A stretch of DNA of 12,873 nt from Oscillospiraceae bacterium (GTDB taxonomy: Bacteria > Bacillota > Clostridia > Oscillospirales > Ruminococcaceae). The notes beneath the pieces were generated by a model, which saw only the letters and a program-made list of their open reading frames with translations, was not told where the DNA came from and made no database searches. Below are positions 1 to 5,921 of the stretch, piece after piece; position 1 is the first letter of the stretch, and the number at the start of each line of letters is the position of its first letter. The position numbers and the translations under genes are program-made. The stretch lies in assembly GCA_031285945.1 (NCBI GenBank), contig JAITVF010000146.1:1-12873 (forward strand), read 5' to 3'.

Positions 1-176
1 TTATAGCAGGAAAAGCCGCCGAAGGCAACCGCGCGCGGTCGCCCGGGAGTGTCCTGCCGCGTTGCTACTATAAAGATTATTTATTTTGAAGCGTGTCCCC
101 GCCTCCGGCGGGGAAACGCTTGGCAGAAATAAGCAACGCGGTTAAGACACTCCCCGGTCGCCCGCGTCCCTGCCGC
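1..176. repeat. Intergenic region with nested inverted and direct repeats
   Basis: No gene is visible here. An inner hairpin has arms at 89-103 and 107-121 (15 bp, one mismatch, loop TCC; core CCCCGCC/GGCGGGG). It is enclosed by an outer inverted repeat: GGGAGTGTC at 45-53 pairs with GACACTCCC at 146-154, and CCGCGTTGCT at 57-66 pairs with AGCAACGCGG at 132-141. In addition, CGGTCGCCCG occurs in direct orientation at 36-45 and 155-164, and CCTGCCGC at 53-60 and 169-176. The region lies just downstream of the minus-strand gene ending at 177, so it may act as a transcript end or processing structure. No U-tract follows the hairpin on either strand, so a standard intrinsic terminator is not supported. 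A dispersed palindromic repeat element is the alternative. Confidence 0.6.
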
Positions 177-698
177 CTACTCCCCGATCAGATCGGCGGC
201 GGACTTTCCGAAGTTCTCGCCGAAGTCAAATTCAAGAAGAGCCTCTTCTTTTGCTATGGGGAAATAAATCTCGGTAATATATTGGTCGGCCTGAATTATC
301 TTGTCGTTACCGCCCCTTACATAGACGCACCAGGGCGCGCCGCAGACGCTATGGCCGTTCTTTTCGAGCCAGGCCCCCATGAGCGCCATGGTGACGGGCA
401 GGGTGCCGTGGGGGCCCTGGTGGGCCGTTACGGCAAAGGTTCCGCCGGGAATCTCCCTAATATCCTCGTCGGCGCCCGTTACCGGCAGGGCCGCCTCCAT
501 ATCGGGGAGCTGGCCGTCAAAGTGCTCGTTGTGAAAGATCGCCACAGGCGCGCCCTCCACCTTGAGCCGCTTTTGAAAGGCCTTGCGGTAAAGCTGGACG
601 TAGCGGTCCTCAAAGCGCTCGGTCGCCGCCATGCCCCGGGTAGAGAGAACACGCAGGCTCTCGCGCTCCACAATTTTTACATCGATATAAATATCCAC
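177..698 (-). CDS. Stand-alone GyrI-like / AraC-effector-binding domain protein
   Basis: A 173-residue protein that looks like a single GyrI-like small-molecule-binding domain, the fold used as effector domain by BmrR- and Rob-type regulators and by stand-alone SbmC/GyrI proteins. Visible support is the N-terminal strand with VKIVERESLRVLSTRG (about 7-22), the central EIPGGTFAVTAHQGPH (82-97), a helix with LMGAWLEKNG (106-115), and the C-terminal EIYFPI strand (143-148), which is the usual ending of this fold. There is no helix-turn-helix, so it is not itself a regulator. It probably binds a hydrophobic or cationic ligand, or a protein; the ligand cannot be inferred. The start is GTG at 698, preceded by a G-rich stretch (GGGGG) 8 nt upstream. 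It lies 29 nt after gltX on the same strand and is probably the last gene of that transcript. The family call is moderately sure; the role is unknown. Confidence 0.75.
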   Translation of the reverse strand: MDIYIDVKIVERESLRVLSTRGMAATERFEDRYVQLYRKAFQKRLKVEGAPVAIFHNEHFDGQLPDMEAALPVTGADEDIREIPGGTFAVTAHQGPHGTLPVTMALMGAWLEKNGHSVCGAPWCVYVRGGNDKIIQADQYITEIYFPIAKEEALLEFDFGENFGKSAADLIGE

Positions 699-727
699 TT
701 TAAAAACCCCCTGATCATAGTTGGCGG

Positions 728-2161
728 TCAGCCCAGCCTTTTGATTCCGTCCTTAATTCTTGCGAGCGACTCTTCCCTTCCCAGCAGCGCCGCAAGCTCA
801 ACGCCTCCGCCGGGGGTTACCGCCTTGCCGGAAAGGGCGGTTCTCAGCGGCCAGAGAATCTCGCCGTTTTTAACCCCCAGCTTTTCTATAAGCGAGAACA
901 GCGCGCCGTGTATGGCGGCGTTATCCCATTGCGCAAGGCTCTCAAGCACGGGCAGAATTTCTTGCAGCGCGGCGAGCGAGCTTTCTTTTGTGGTCTTCAT
1001 CTTTTTATGAACGTAAAGCCCTGTGTCGTAGTCGGGCAGAGAATCAAAGAAATCTACCTTCTCGGGCAGGTCGCTGAGGAACTCGCAGCGGGCCTGCAAA
1101 AGCGAGGCTAGGAGCGGGGTGTCAATATCGCGGCTTATAGCCTTTTTGAGCCATGGCAGAGCTATATCGTGAAACTGCCCAGGCGTTAGCCTTCTTATCC
1201 ACTCGGCGTTTATGTGGTTGAGCTTTAGGGTATCGAATATGGCCGGCGATTTTGACAGGCCCTTAAGGTCAAAGGCCTCCGTCAGCTCGCCGAGGGTAAA
1301 GATTTCCTCCTCTCCGCCGGGAGACCAGCCCAAAAGGGCCACGTAGTTAAGAATCGCGCCGGTCAGGTAGCCTTTTTCGATAAGATCCTGAAAGGAAGCG
1401 TCGCCGTGGCGCTTTGAGAGCTTTTCGGTCTGGTTCTTCATCACGGGGGCGCAGTGGATATACGCGGGCACCTCCCAGCCGAAGGCCCCGTATAATAAAT
1501 TATATTTGGGTGAGGATGAAAGGTACTCGTTCCCCCGCACCACATGAGTGATCCCCATAAGATGGTCGTCCACCACATTGGCAAAGTTATAGGTGGGCAT
1601 GGAATCTGATTTTATAAGCACCTGATCCTCAAGCTCCAGGTTATCTACGGTTATATCGCCGTAAACCGCGTCAAAAAAAGTGGTGGAGCCCTCGCGCGGC
1701 ATCTTTTGGCGAATTACATAGGGCCTGCCCGAGAGCAGGTTGCTTTCGATCTCTTCCTTCGCGAGCTCACGGCAGCGGCCGTCGTAGCGGCTTGGGGCGT
1801 CCGGCTTTGCGGCGCCCTCCTCCTTTTCGCAGAAGCATAGGTAGGCCGAGCCCTCTTCTACAAGGCGCATGGCATATTGCTTATACATATCCATACGCTC
1901 GCTCTGAATATATGGGCCGGCGGGCCCGCCGACGTCGGGGCCCTCGTCCCACAAAAGCCCGGTTTGCTTAAGCGTGTCGTATACTATATCCACTGCGCCC
2001 TCAACCTTGCGGCCCTGGTCGGTATCCTCGATTCTCAGAATAAAAGTTCCGCCGTTATTTTTAGCTATGAGATAAGCGTAAAGGGCCGTTCTCAGGTTGC
2101 CTACATGCATGTAGCCTGTCGGGCTGGGCGCAAAGCGGGTGCGAACTTCTTTATTTGCCAT
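728..2161 (-). CDS. gltX: Glutamyl-tRNA synthetase
   Basis: Class I aminoacyl-tRNA synthetase that attaches glutamate to tRNA in the cytoplasm. At 477 residues it has the usual bacterial length. The HIGH-type motif appears as [15 protein letters not shown] (14-28, signature HVGN) and the KMSKS-type motif as EKLSKRHGD (246-254). RIEDTDQGR (43-51) and [17 protein letters not shown] (208-224) are family signatures. The zinc-region cysteines C109, C111 and C130 are present, but the position matching the histidine ligand of E. coli GluRS is Glu (C-R-E), so zinc binding is uncertain. The C-terminal third is the helical anticodon-binding region. The start is the ATG at 2161: AAAGGA at 2169-2174 sits 7 nt away, better placed than for the in-frame TTG two codons upstream. 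It lies 20 nt downstream of birA, implying cotranscription. Whether it also charges tRNA-Gln, as in many Firmicutes, cannot be read from sequence alone. Confidence 0.97.
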   Translation of the reverse strand: MANKEVRTRFAPSPTGYMHVGNLRTALYAYLIAKNNGGTFILRIEDTDQGRKVEGAVDIVYDTLKQTGLLWDEGPDVGGPAGPYIQSERMDMYKQYAMRLVEEGSAYLCFCEKEEGAAKPDAPSRYDGRCRELAKEEIESNLLSGRPYVIRQKMPREGSTTFFDAVYGDITVDNLELEDQVLIKSDSMPTYNFANVVDDHLMGITHVVRGNEYLSSSPKYNLLYGAFGWEVPAYIHCAPVMKNQTEKLSKRHGDASFQDLIEKGYLTGAILNYVALLGWSPGGEEEIFTLGELTEAFDLKGLSKSPAIFDTLKLNHINAEWIRRLTPGQFHDIALPWLKKAISRDIDTPLLASLLQARCEFLSDLPEKVDFFDSLPDYDTGLYVHKKMKTTKESSLAALQEILPVLESLAQWDNAAIHGALFSLIEKLGVKNGEILWPLRTALSGKAVTPGGGVELAALLGREESLARIKDGIKRLG

Positions 2162-2181
2162 GGTCAAATCCTTTCTGGTGA

Positions 2182-2949
2182 TCAGATATTATTAATCTCC
2201 GCCGCCTCGCCTGAGGATACGGCGTGCCTTTTGCCGTTAACCTCGCAGACAAGGCTTCCGTCCTCGGCTATATCGACCGCCTCGCCGATCAGGGGCGCCC
2301 CCTCCCGGCTAAAGCGAACCTTACGGCCTAAGGTGACGCAGAGCTTTTTATATTCGCAAAGAAGGGGCAAAAAGCCCTCTTGCTCCAAACGGGTTAGGGC
2401 CGGTTCGAGCGAATTACATATTGCGGCGGCCGCTTGCGGGGGTAAAAATACCCGGTTTGTGGCCAAAAGCAGCGAAGACGCATATAATACACCATAGCCC
2501 AAAAAATCGCGCTCATCCTGCAAAAGGTTTACCCCTATACCTATAACGCCGCTTATCGTGTTTGGATATATTCTGCTCTCGCAGAGTATGCCGCAGACCT
2601 TTTTGTTATAGGCTAAGAGATCGTTGCTCCACTTTATACCCAGCTCAACCCCGCAGAGATTCTTAAGCCCCTCCCGCACGGCGAGGGCGGTGACCAGCGG
2701 AAGCCTCGTAAGCCAGTCCTTAGGCATTTGCTCAAGATAAACCGAAAGGTAAAGCCCGGCGCCCGGGCGGGATACCCACTCCCTTCCCAGCCGGCCCCGC
2801 CCGCCCGACTGCTCGTCGGCGATAACCGCGGCCCCGTCCTGTAAAAGAAGAGCGTTTTCCTTTACATAATTATTGGTAGAATCGACCAGGGGCAGGTGTA
2901 TAAAATGGCGCCCCAGTTTCTTTGTCGTAAGTCCTGGCAGATCATTCAA
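2182..2949 (-). CDS. birA: Biotin--protein ligase, monofunctional (no HTH)
   Basis: Biotin protein ligase that activates biotin with ATP to biotinyl-AMP and transfers it to the lysine of biotin carrier domains (acetyl-CoA or pyruvate carboxylase). Length is 255 residues. Motifs seen are DSTN (23-26), the adenylate loop GGRGRLGR (49-56), KWSNDL (106-111, usually KWPNDL) with the biotin-contacting lysine at about K117 in the KKVCGIL segment, GIGVNL (137-142), and a small C-terminal SH3-like domain (about 207-255). The catalytic domain begins almost at residue 1, so the N-terminal winged-helix repressor domain of E. coli and B. subtilis BirA is absent. This form should not repress biotin genes. 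The start appears to be TTG at 2949, with a G-rich SD about 10 nt upstream; an ATG at 2945 is out of frame. It sits between the phosphoesterase gene and gltX with gaps of 34 and 20 nt. Confidence 0.93.
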   Translation of the reverse strand: MNDLPGLTTKKLGRHFIHLPLVDSTNNYVKENALLLQDGAAVIADEQSGGRGRLGREWVSRPGAGLYLSVYLEQMPKDWLTRLPLVTALAVREGLKNLCGVELGIKWSNDLLAYNKKVCGILCESRIYPNTISGVIGIGVNLLQDERDFLGYGVLYASSLLLATNRVFLPPQAAAAICNSLEPALTRLEQEGFLPLLCEYKKLCVTLGRKVRFSREGAPLIGEAVDIAEDGSLVCEVNGKRHAVSSGEAAEINNI

Positions 2950-2983
2950 GCGCCCAAACCCCCCTGGGGAGTATTATCGGCCC

Positions 2984-3475
2984 TCAGCTTTTTTGGCGGC
3001 AGGGAAGAATTCGCGCCGATATCCCTTTATTTGTAATATCCAGCAGGCCGTACGTAGCCTCGCCCCCTCGCGGGCTGCCGGTGCTTCCCGGGTTAAACAG
3101 TATCACGCCGCCAAGGGTTTCGCAAAGGGGCGCGTGGGTGTGGCCAAAGCAGGCAATTTTAGCCCCGAGCTCCTTAGCCCGCGCTAAAAGCCTGCCCGTA
3201 TCCTTCTTAACCCCGTAGCGGTGGCCGTGGGTATAAAAAATTCGGCCGTCCGGGTGGTTTAGGATATTCTCGGATAAAGTTCCCGGCGGGCAGGCAAGAT
3301 CGCAGTTGCCCATAACGCACAGTATTCGCCTGTCGGGAAAATCGGCCCGCAGAACGGCAGCCTCACTTACGCAGTCGCCCAGGTGGATAAAGAAATCGGC
3401 GTCCTTATTACTTGCAACAAGCTCCCTTAAGGCGCAAACGCCGCCGTGACTGTCGGAAAATATGATTATCCGCAC
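2984..3475 (-). CDS. YfcE/MJ0936-type metallophosphoesterase
   Basis: Small calcineurin-like phosphoesterase of the YfcE/MJ0936 family, cytosolic, with two metal ions; characterised members hydrolyse model phosphodiesters and the natural substrate is mostly unknown. In the 163-residue form the metal-ligand motifs appear in order: SDSHG (D8, H10), LGDC (D34), MGNCD (N57), THGH (about H83), and GHTH (H112, H114), followed by the family ending FNPGSTGSPR (127-136). The start is set at GTG 3475 because it gives the canonical N-terminus MRIIIFSDSHG and has GGGGAGG at 3487-3493 upstream. The longer in-frame ATG at 3520 would add 15 unconserved residues with no properly spaced SD. It is the first gene of the minus-strand cluster and diverges from the three-gene module starting at 3585. 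In several Firmicutes this family neighbours the rdgB/rph genes; that is not the case here. Confidence 0.93.
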   Translation of the reverse strand: MRIIIFSDSHGGVCALRELVASNKDADFFIHLGDCVSEAAVLRADFPDRRILCVMGNCDLACPPGTLSENILNHPDGRIFYTHGHRYGVKKDTGRLLARAKELGAKIACFGHTHAPLCETLGGVILFNPGSTGSPRGGEATYGLLDITNKGISARILPCRQKS

Positions 3476-3524
3476 CTTTGAAAAGGCCTCCCCGCCCCGC
3501 TTTTGGCAATACGGGGTCATATCC

Positions 3525-3560
3525 TGAATAGGCTACTATATGGTAACATAAAAATATAAT
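3525..3560 (+). promoter_or_regulatory. Candidate promoter for the 82-codon gene (weak)
   Basis: This AT-rich stretch precedes the TTG start at 3585. A TATAAT lies at 3555-3560, but the bases 17 nt upstream do not resemble TTGACA. TGAATA at 3525-3530 is followed after 16 nt by CATAAAAATA at 3547-3556. This loosely resembles forespore sigma-F/G-type promoters (TGAATA-like -35, CATA-like -10), but the spacing is one base short of the usual range. Either reading is weak. The same interval must also hold the promoter of the divergent phosphoesterase gene. Confidence 0.25.
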
Positions 3561-3584
3561 AAAGAAAATAGGCGGTGGTTTATT

Positions 3585-3833
3585 TTGTCCAATTTTAACA
3601 TTGATGCTGTAAAGAAAAACATGCTGCTTAAGATGGCGGGCAGGCAGCTGGGAAAAGACCCCGGCGAGCTGCGCGAAAAGCTCGATTCCGGCAACATTCA
3701 GGAGCTGGTCGACGGCCTCGACCCCTCCGCCAAGGAAAAAGTTAACGCCATGCTGCAAAACCCCCAGGCCCTCAGCGCGCTTTTAGGGAACGAGCAGGTA
3801 CAGAACCTGATAAAGAATCTGCGCGGGGAGTAA
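3585..3833 (+). CDS. Small helical protein of unknown function, first gene of three-gene module
   Basis: An 82-residue protein I cannot assign to a named family. It is predicted all-helical, soluble and charged, with no signal peptide and no cysteine. Segments are VKKNMLLKMAGRQLG (9-23), a DPGELREKLDSGNIQELVDGLD stretch (25-46), and SAKEKVNAMLQNPQALSALLGNEQVQNLIKNL (48-79). The last has an 'NPQxLxxLLxN' pattern resembling the N-terminus of the next gene (FLSNPDNVRQL), suggesting related short helical units. From memory, small proteins with NPQ-type repeats occur near similar low-complexity genes in Clostridia, but I cannot verify this here. The start is TTG at 3585, with a weak GGCGGTGG SD about 6 nt upstream; no in-frame ATG fits better. 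It is separated by 112 nt, including a hairpin, from the 374-codon gene on the same strand. Confidence 0.75.
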   Translation: MSNFNIDAVKKNMLLKMAGRQLGKDPGELREKLDSGNIQELVDGLDPSAKEKVNAMLQNPQALSALLGNEQVQNLIKNLRGE

Positions 3834-3847
3834 TACGCCGCCAAATT

Positions 3848-3875
3848 CCCGGATAACCGGTGGCGGTCATCCGGG
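3848..3875 (+). other. Intergenic hairpin inside the three-gene module
   Basis: CCCGGAT at 3848-3854 pairs perfectly with ATCCGGG at 3869-3875. Inside, ACCG pairs with CGGT after one A/C mismatch, leaving a GTGG loop. The hairpin begins 14 nt after the stop of the 82-codon gene. No T-tract follows directly (the next bases are CAAGGCCC), so it is a poor intrinsic terminator. It could protect the upstream message from 3' decay or modulate readthrough into the 374-codon gene. Confidence 0.6.
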
Positions 3876-3945
3876 CAAGGCCCTTCGTCTATTATGATTT
3901 TGATTGTGGAGCAGTATAACTACAATACGGGGGTGTTATCGGGCT

Positions 3946-5070
3946 ATGGATGATCTTACCGCAACTATCAGCCAGTTTCTCAGCAATCCCGATAACGTGC
4001 GCCAGCTTAAGGACGCGGCGGCCTCCCTGGGGCTGGGCGGCGGCGCGCCCTCGCCTTCGCCCGCCGCGCCTGTTCCCGTTCCCGCGCCGGCTCCGCCGCC
4101 GCCGCCTTACCGGTCGCCCGGGGCGCAGTCCCTGGGCGAGGCGGGCAATCCCCGCGCCGGCAACTGGAGCACCGGCAGCTCGGGGCGCAACACCCGCATG
4201 GGCCGCAACGCGCCCGAAATCCCACAGGGCGGCTCGCGAAGGGCCGAGCCCTCTCGCGACGAGGATCTTGCCGCCATCCGCACAATGCTAGAGCAGCTCA
4301 CCCGCCAGAACGAGTCTCCGGCCCCGGCGCGGCTTCCGCCGCCCTCTACTTCGGCCCCCTCGGCGTCCCCTTCCCTTGATCTTGGGGGGCTCTCGGGGCT
4401 TCTGGGGAATCTCGGCGGCGGGGGCAATCCGGCCCAGGGCGGCTCGGGGCTTAATCTTTCGGCCCTTTCAGATATCCTAGGGAGCCGGGGAGGGAGCCAG
4501 CCCGCCGGCTCGCCGGGGCCCGATCTTTCTTCGCTGCTTTCCGGACTTTCGGGAGGGGGCGGCGGCTCGCCGGGGCCCGATCTTTCTTCGCTGCTTTCCG
4601 GCCTTTCGGGAGGGGGGAACGGCTCGTCCGGGCTCGACCTCTCGGGGCTTTCGGGGCTTCTTGGGAATCTTGGGGGTGGGCAGGCGCCCTCCGCGCCACC
4701 CGCGGCGCCCGGAAGCGTATCTACCCTGACCTCCATGCTGGGCGGCGACCGCAAGCCATCCTCCCCGGGCGGTCTTCTTTCGGGCGGGCTGGATCTTGGA
4801 ATGCTCAGCCGCTTCCAGCAGGCTATGAGCACTATGAATACCGGCGCGGGCAATGTTCGGCTGCTTATGGCCCTTAAGGATCACCTCAAGGACTCTGAGC
4901 GGGCCGACAAGGTGGACGACGCCGTAAGGGTAATGCAGCTTGTGCAGTTTCTTCCCCTATTAAAGGAAAGCGGCCTTTTCGGCAAGCTCGAGGAAATACT
5001 CGACGGCTTTAATCTCGGCGGCATCGGCAGCATGCTGGGCGGCCTGACCGGCCTGACCGAAAGGAGGTAG
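3946..5070 (+). CDS. Gly/Ser/Pro-rich repeat protein with helical C-terminal domain, unknown function
   Basis: A 374-residue protein not assigned to a named family. Parts in order are: a short N-terminal helix with FLSNPDNVRQLKDAAASLG (11-29); an Ala/Pro-rich linker (34-58); a polar low-complexity stretch; a charged helix EDLAAIRTMLEQLTRQNE (106-123); repeats of a leucine/glycine unit of type LDLSxLSxLLGxLGGG at about 143-160, 168-183, 190-207, 209-225 and 229-245, with fainter echoes at 282-287 and 355-368; then a compact non-repetitive helical domain (about 285-355) with NVRLLMALKDHLKDSERADK. No signal peptide, transmembrane segment or catalytic motif is seen. The start is the ATG at 3946, with GGGGGTG upstream; extending to 3904 adds 14 residues with no support. 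The stop is 4 nt before the next gene, whose SD lies in this gene's last codons, so the two are coupled. A scaffold, coat or condensate-forming role is possible, but this is inference. Confidence 0.8.
   Translation: MDDLTATISQFLSNPDNVRQLKDAAASLGLGGGAPSPSPAAPVPVPAPAPPPPPYRSPGAQSLGEAGNPRAGNWSTGSSGRNTRMGRNAPEIPQGGSRRAEPSRDEDLAAIRTMLEQLTRQNESPAPARLPPPSTSAPSASPSLDLGGLSGLLGNLGGGGNPAQGGSGLNLSALSDILGSRGGSQPAGSPGPDLSSLLSGLSGGGGGSPGPDLSSLLSGLSGGGNGSSGLDLSGLSGLLGNLGGGQAPSAPPAAPGSVSTLTSMLGGDRKPSSPGGLLSGGLDLGMLSRFQQAMSTMNTGAGNVRLLMALKDHLKDSERADKVDDAVRVMQLVQFLPLLKESGLFGKLEEILDGFNLGGIGSMLGGLTGLTERR
4507..4620 (+). repeat. 57-bp tandem repeat, two copies, inside the Gly-rich gene
   Basis: Copies at 4507-4563 and 4564-4620 differ at 4 of 57 positions and encode two 19-residue units of the GSPGPDLSSLLSGLSGGG type. 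One difference (GGA/GGC) is synonymous. The near-identity points to recent duplication or slippage, so copy number may vary between strains. Confidence 0.9.
5060..5068 (+). promoter_or_regulatory. Consensus Shine-Dalgarno coupling the last two module genes
   Basis: AAAGGAGGT ends 6 nt before the ATG at 5075 and overlaps the final codons and stop of the upstream gene (stop 5068-5070). It is one of the most consensus-like ribosome binding sites in the window, implying strong and coupled translation of the third module gene. Confidence 0.85.
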
Positions 5071-5074
5071 CGGC

Positions 5075-5761
5075 ATGCCCGGTGAAAATTACCCCGGCGG
5101 CGTGAGCAGAACGCAGCGCGAGGATGTTGCGGGAATAAGGCAAATGCACAGCCGAATCCGCGAGCGGGTAGTCCCCCCCGGCGCGGCGGGCTGGTCCACA
5201 AACCCCGGAGTCCCCCGCTCAGACCGCACACCCAGGCGCGCCGAGCCTCCGCCTCCCCCGCCGCCTCAAAGCTTTTACGGCTACGCCGAGCCCCGTCCCC
5301 CGGCCGATTACCATGCTCAGCCTGCCTACGGCCGTATGCCCATCCCCCCCGCGCCGCCGCAAAATACCCCCCCAGAAGGCGGCTACCGGCAGCAAGGCCA
5401 GAGCTACGGGCCAAACCACCACAACCGCGGCCGGGAAAGAGCCTCGGGGCCGGGCGGCTTTCTCAGCAATCTTTTCGGGCAGGGCAGCGGGCGCAGGGCA
5501 AGGGCTTCACCCAGGAATCAGAATGAGAATTTCCCGGGGAATCAGCCCCCCGCCCAGGAGGATATTCCCGGGCAGCCCCAGAGCCGGCCCGAGCCCCCGC
5601 CCGATACCGCCGAAAGAAGCGGCACCACTCTAATTCAGGACATATTAAACGGCATAGGGCTCGACGACGACCGAATTCTTATACTGGGCCTGATCCTGAT
5701 TCTAATCAATGACAAGGCCGATACTACGCTTATATTCGCGCTTTTGTATTTGCTGCTTTAG
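5075..5761 (+). CDS. Pro-rich protein with hydrophobic C-terminal hairpin, unknown function
   Basis: A 228-residue protein not assigned to a named family. The N-terminal REDVAGIRQMHSRIRERV (15-32) forms a charged helix whose EDVAGIRQM core matches EDLAAIRTM in the preceding gene. A long disordered, Pro/Gly/Tyr/Arg-rich region follows (33-180), including a seven-proline run (58-64) and QSFYGY, YHAQPAYGRMP and GYRQQGQSYG patches, then GGFLSNLFGQG (127-137). The tail has an amphipathic LIQDILNGIGLDDD (186-199) and two short hydrophobic stretches, ILILGLILILI (201-211) and TTLIFALLYLLL (217-228), separated by NDKAD. Each is short for a full membrane span, so a re-entrant hairpin, tail anchor or oligomerising segment is possible. 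There is no signal peptide. Tyr/Gly-rich composition recalls spore-coat and surface proteins, but nothing proves this. It ends at a TAG that touches a palindromic element. Confidence 0.78.
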   Translation: MPGENYPGGVSRTQREDVAGIRQMHSRIRERVVPPGAAGWSTNPGVPRSDRTPRRAEPPPPPPPQSFYGYAEPRPPADYHAQPAYGRMPIPPAPPQNTPPEGGYRQQGQSYGPNHHNRGRERASGPGGFLSNLFGQGSGRRARASPRNQNENFPGNQPPAQEDIPGQPQSRPEPPPDTAERSGTTLIQDILNGIGLDDDRILILGLILILINDKADTTLIFALLYLLL

Positions 5762-5844
5762 AAGATGTTCTCATAGGCTCAGCAGCCGTATTTACACGAT
5801 CTTTTTCCGCAGCTCCGGCTACTTCGCTCTATGAGAACACCTTC
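5761..5844. repeat. 84-bp imperfect palindrome with 16-bp terminal inverted repeats
   Basis: GAAGATGTTCTCATAG at 5761-5776 is the inverse complement of CTATGAGAACACCTTC at 5829-5844 with one mismatch. Inside, AGCCG (5784-5788) can pair with CGGCT (5816-5820). TTA flanks both ends, like a 3-bp target duplication, although 3 bp can easily be chance. The left arm includes the G of the stop codon of the upstream gene. It could be a MITE-like remnant or a structured 3' UTR. There is no T-tract after the right arm, so it is not a classical terminator. Confidence 0.55.
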
Positions 5845-5850
5845 TTAGGC

Positions 5851-5911
5851 CTTGCCAAAAAACACGCGCGTCATCGCGGGGGCTCGCGATGACGCGTGTG
5901 TTTTTGGCAAG
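5851..5911. terminator. Strong bidirectional intrinsic terminator
   Basis: A hairpin with arms 5851-5878 and 5885-5911 and the 6-nt loop GGGGCT pairs about 27 bp, broken only by one wobble pair and one bulged A. The core is CGCGTCATCGCG. The A6 tract in the left arm and T5 tract in the right arm give a U-run in both directions. It lies between the convergent three-gene module (ending 5761) and rpoN (ending 5922), 11 nt beyond the rpoN stop, so it can end both transcripts. Confidence 0.9.
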
Positions 5912-5921
5912 ACTTAATGGG

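Noticed and set aside
89..121. Intrinsic terminator after the GyrI-like gene
   Set aside because: The hairpin is strong but is followed on the minus strand by an A-rich, not T-rich, stretch.
93..1010. 305-codon plus-strand open frame opposite the GyrI-like gene and gltX
   Set aside because: It lies antisense to two well-supported genes, has no SD or domain signature, and reads as a GC-rich shadow frame.
1877..2497. 206-codon plus-strand open frame across the gltX/birA junction
   Set aside because: Antisense to both genes and crosses their junction; no recognisable protein features.
3476..3520. Longer phosphoesterase starting at ATG 3520
   Set aside because: The extra 15 residues precede the canonical MRIIIFSDSHG-type start and lack a properly spaced SD.
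4107..4853. 248-codon minus-strand open frame inside the Gly-rich repeat gene
   Set aside because: Its Pro/Glu/Arg/Ser-rich sequence is the direct reflection of the sense-strand Gly/Ser/Leu repeats; no start signal or independent domain.
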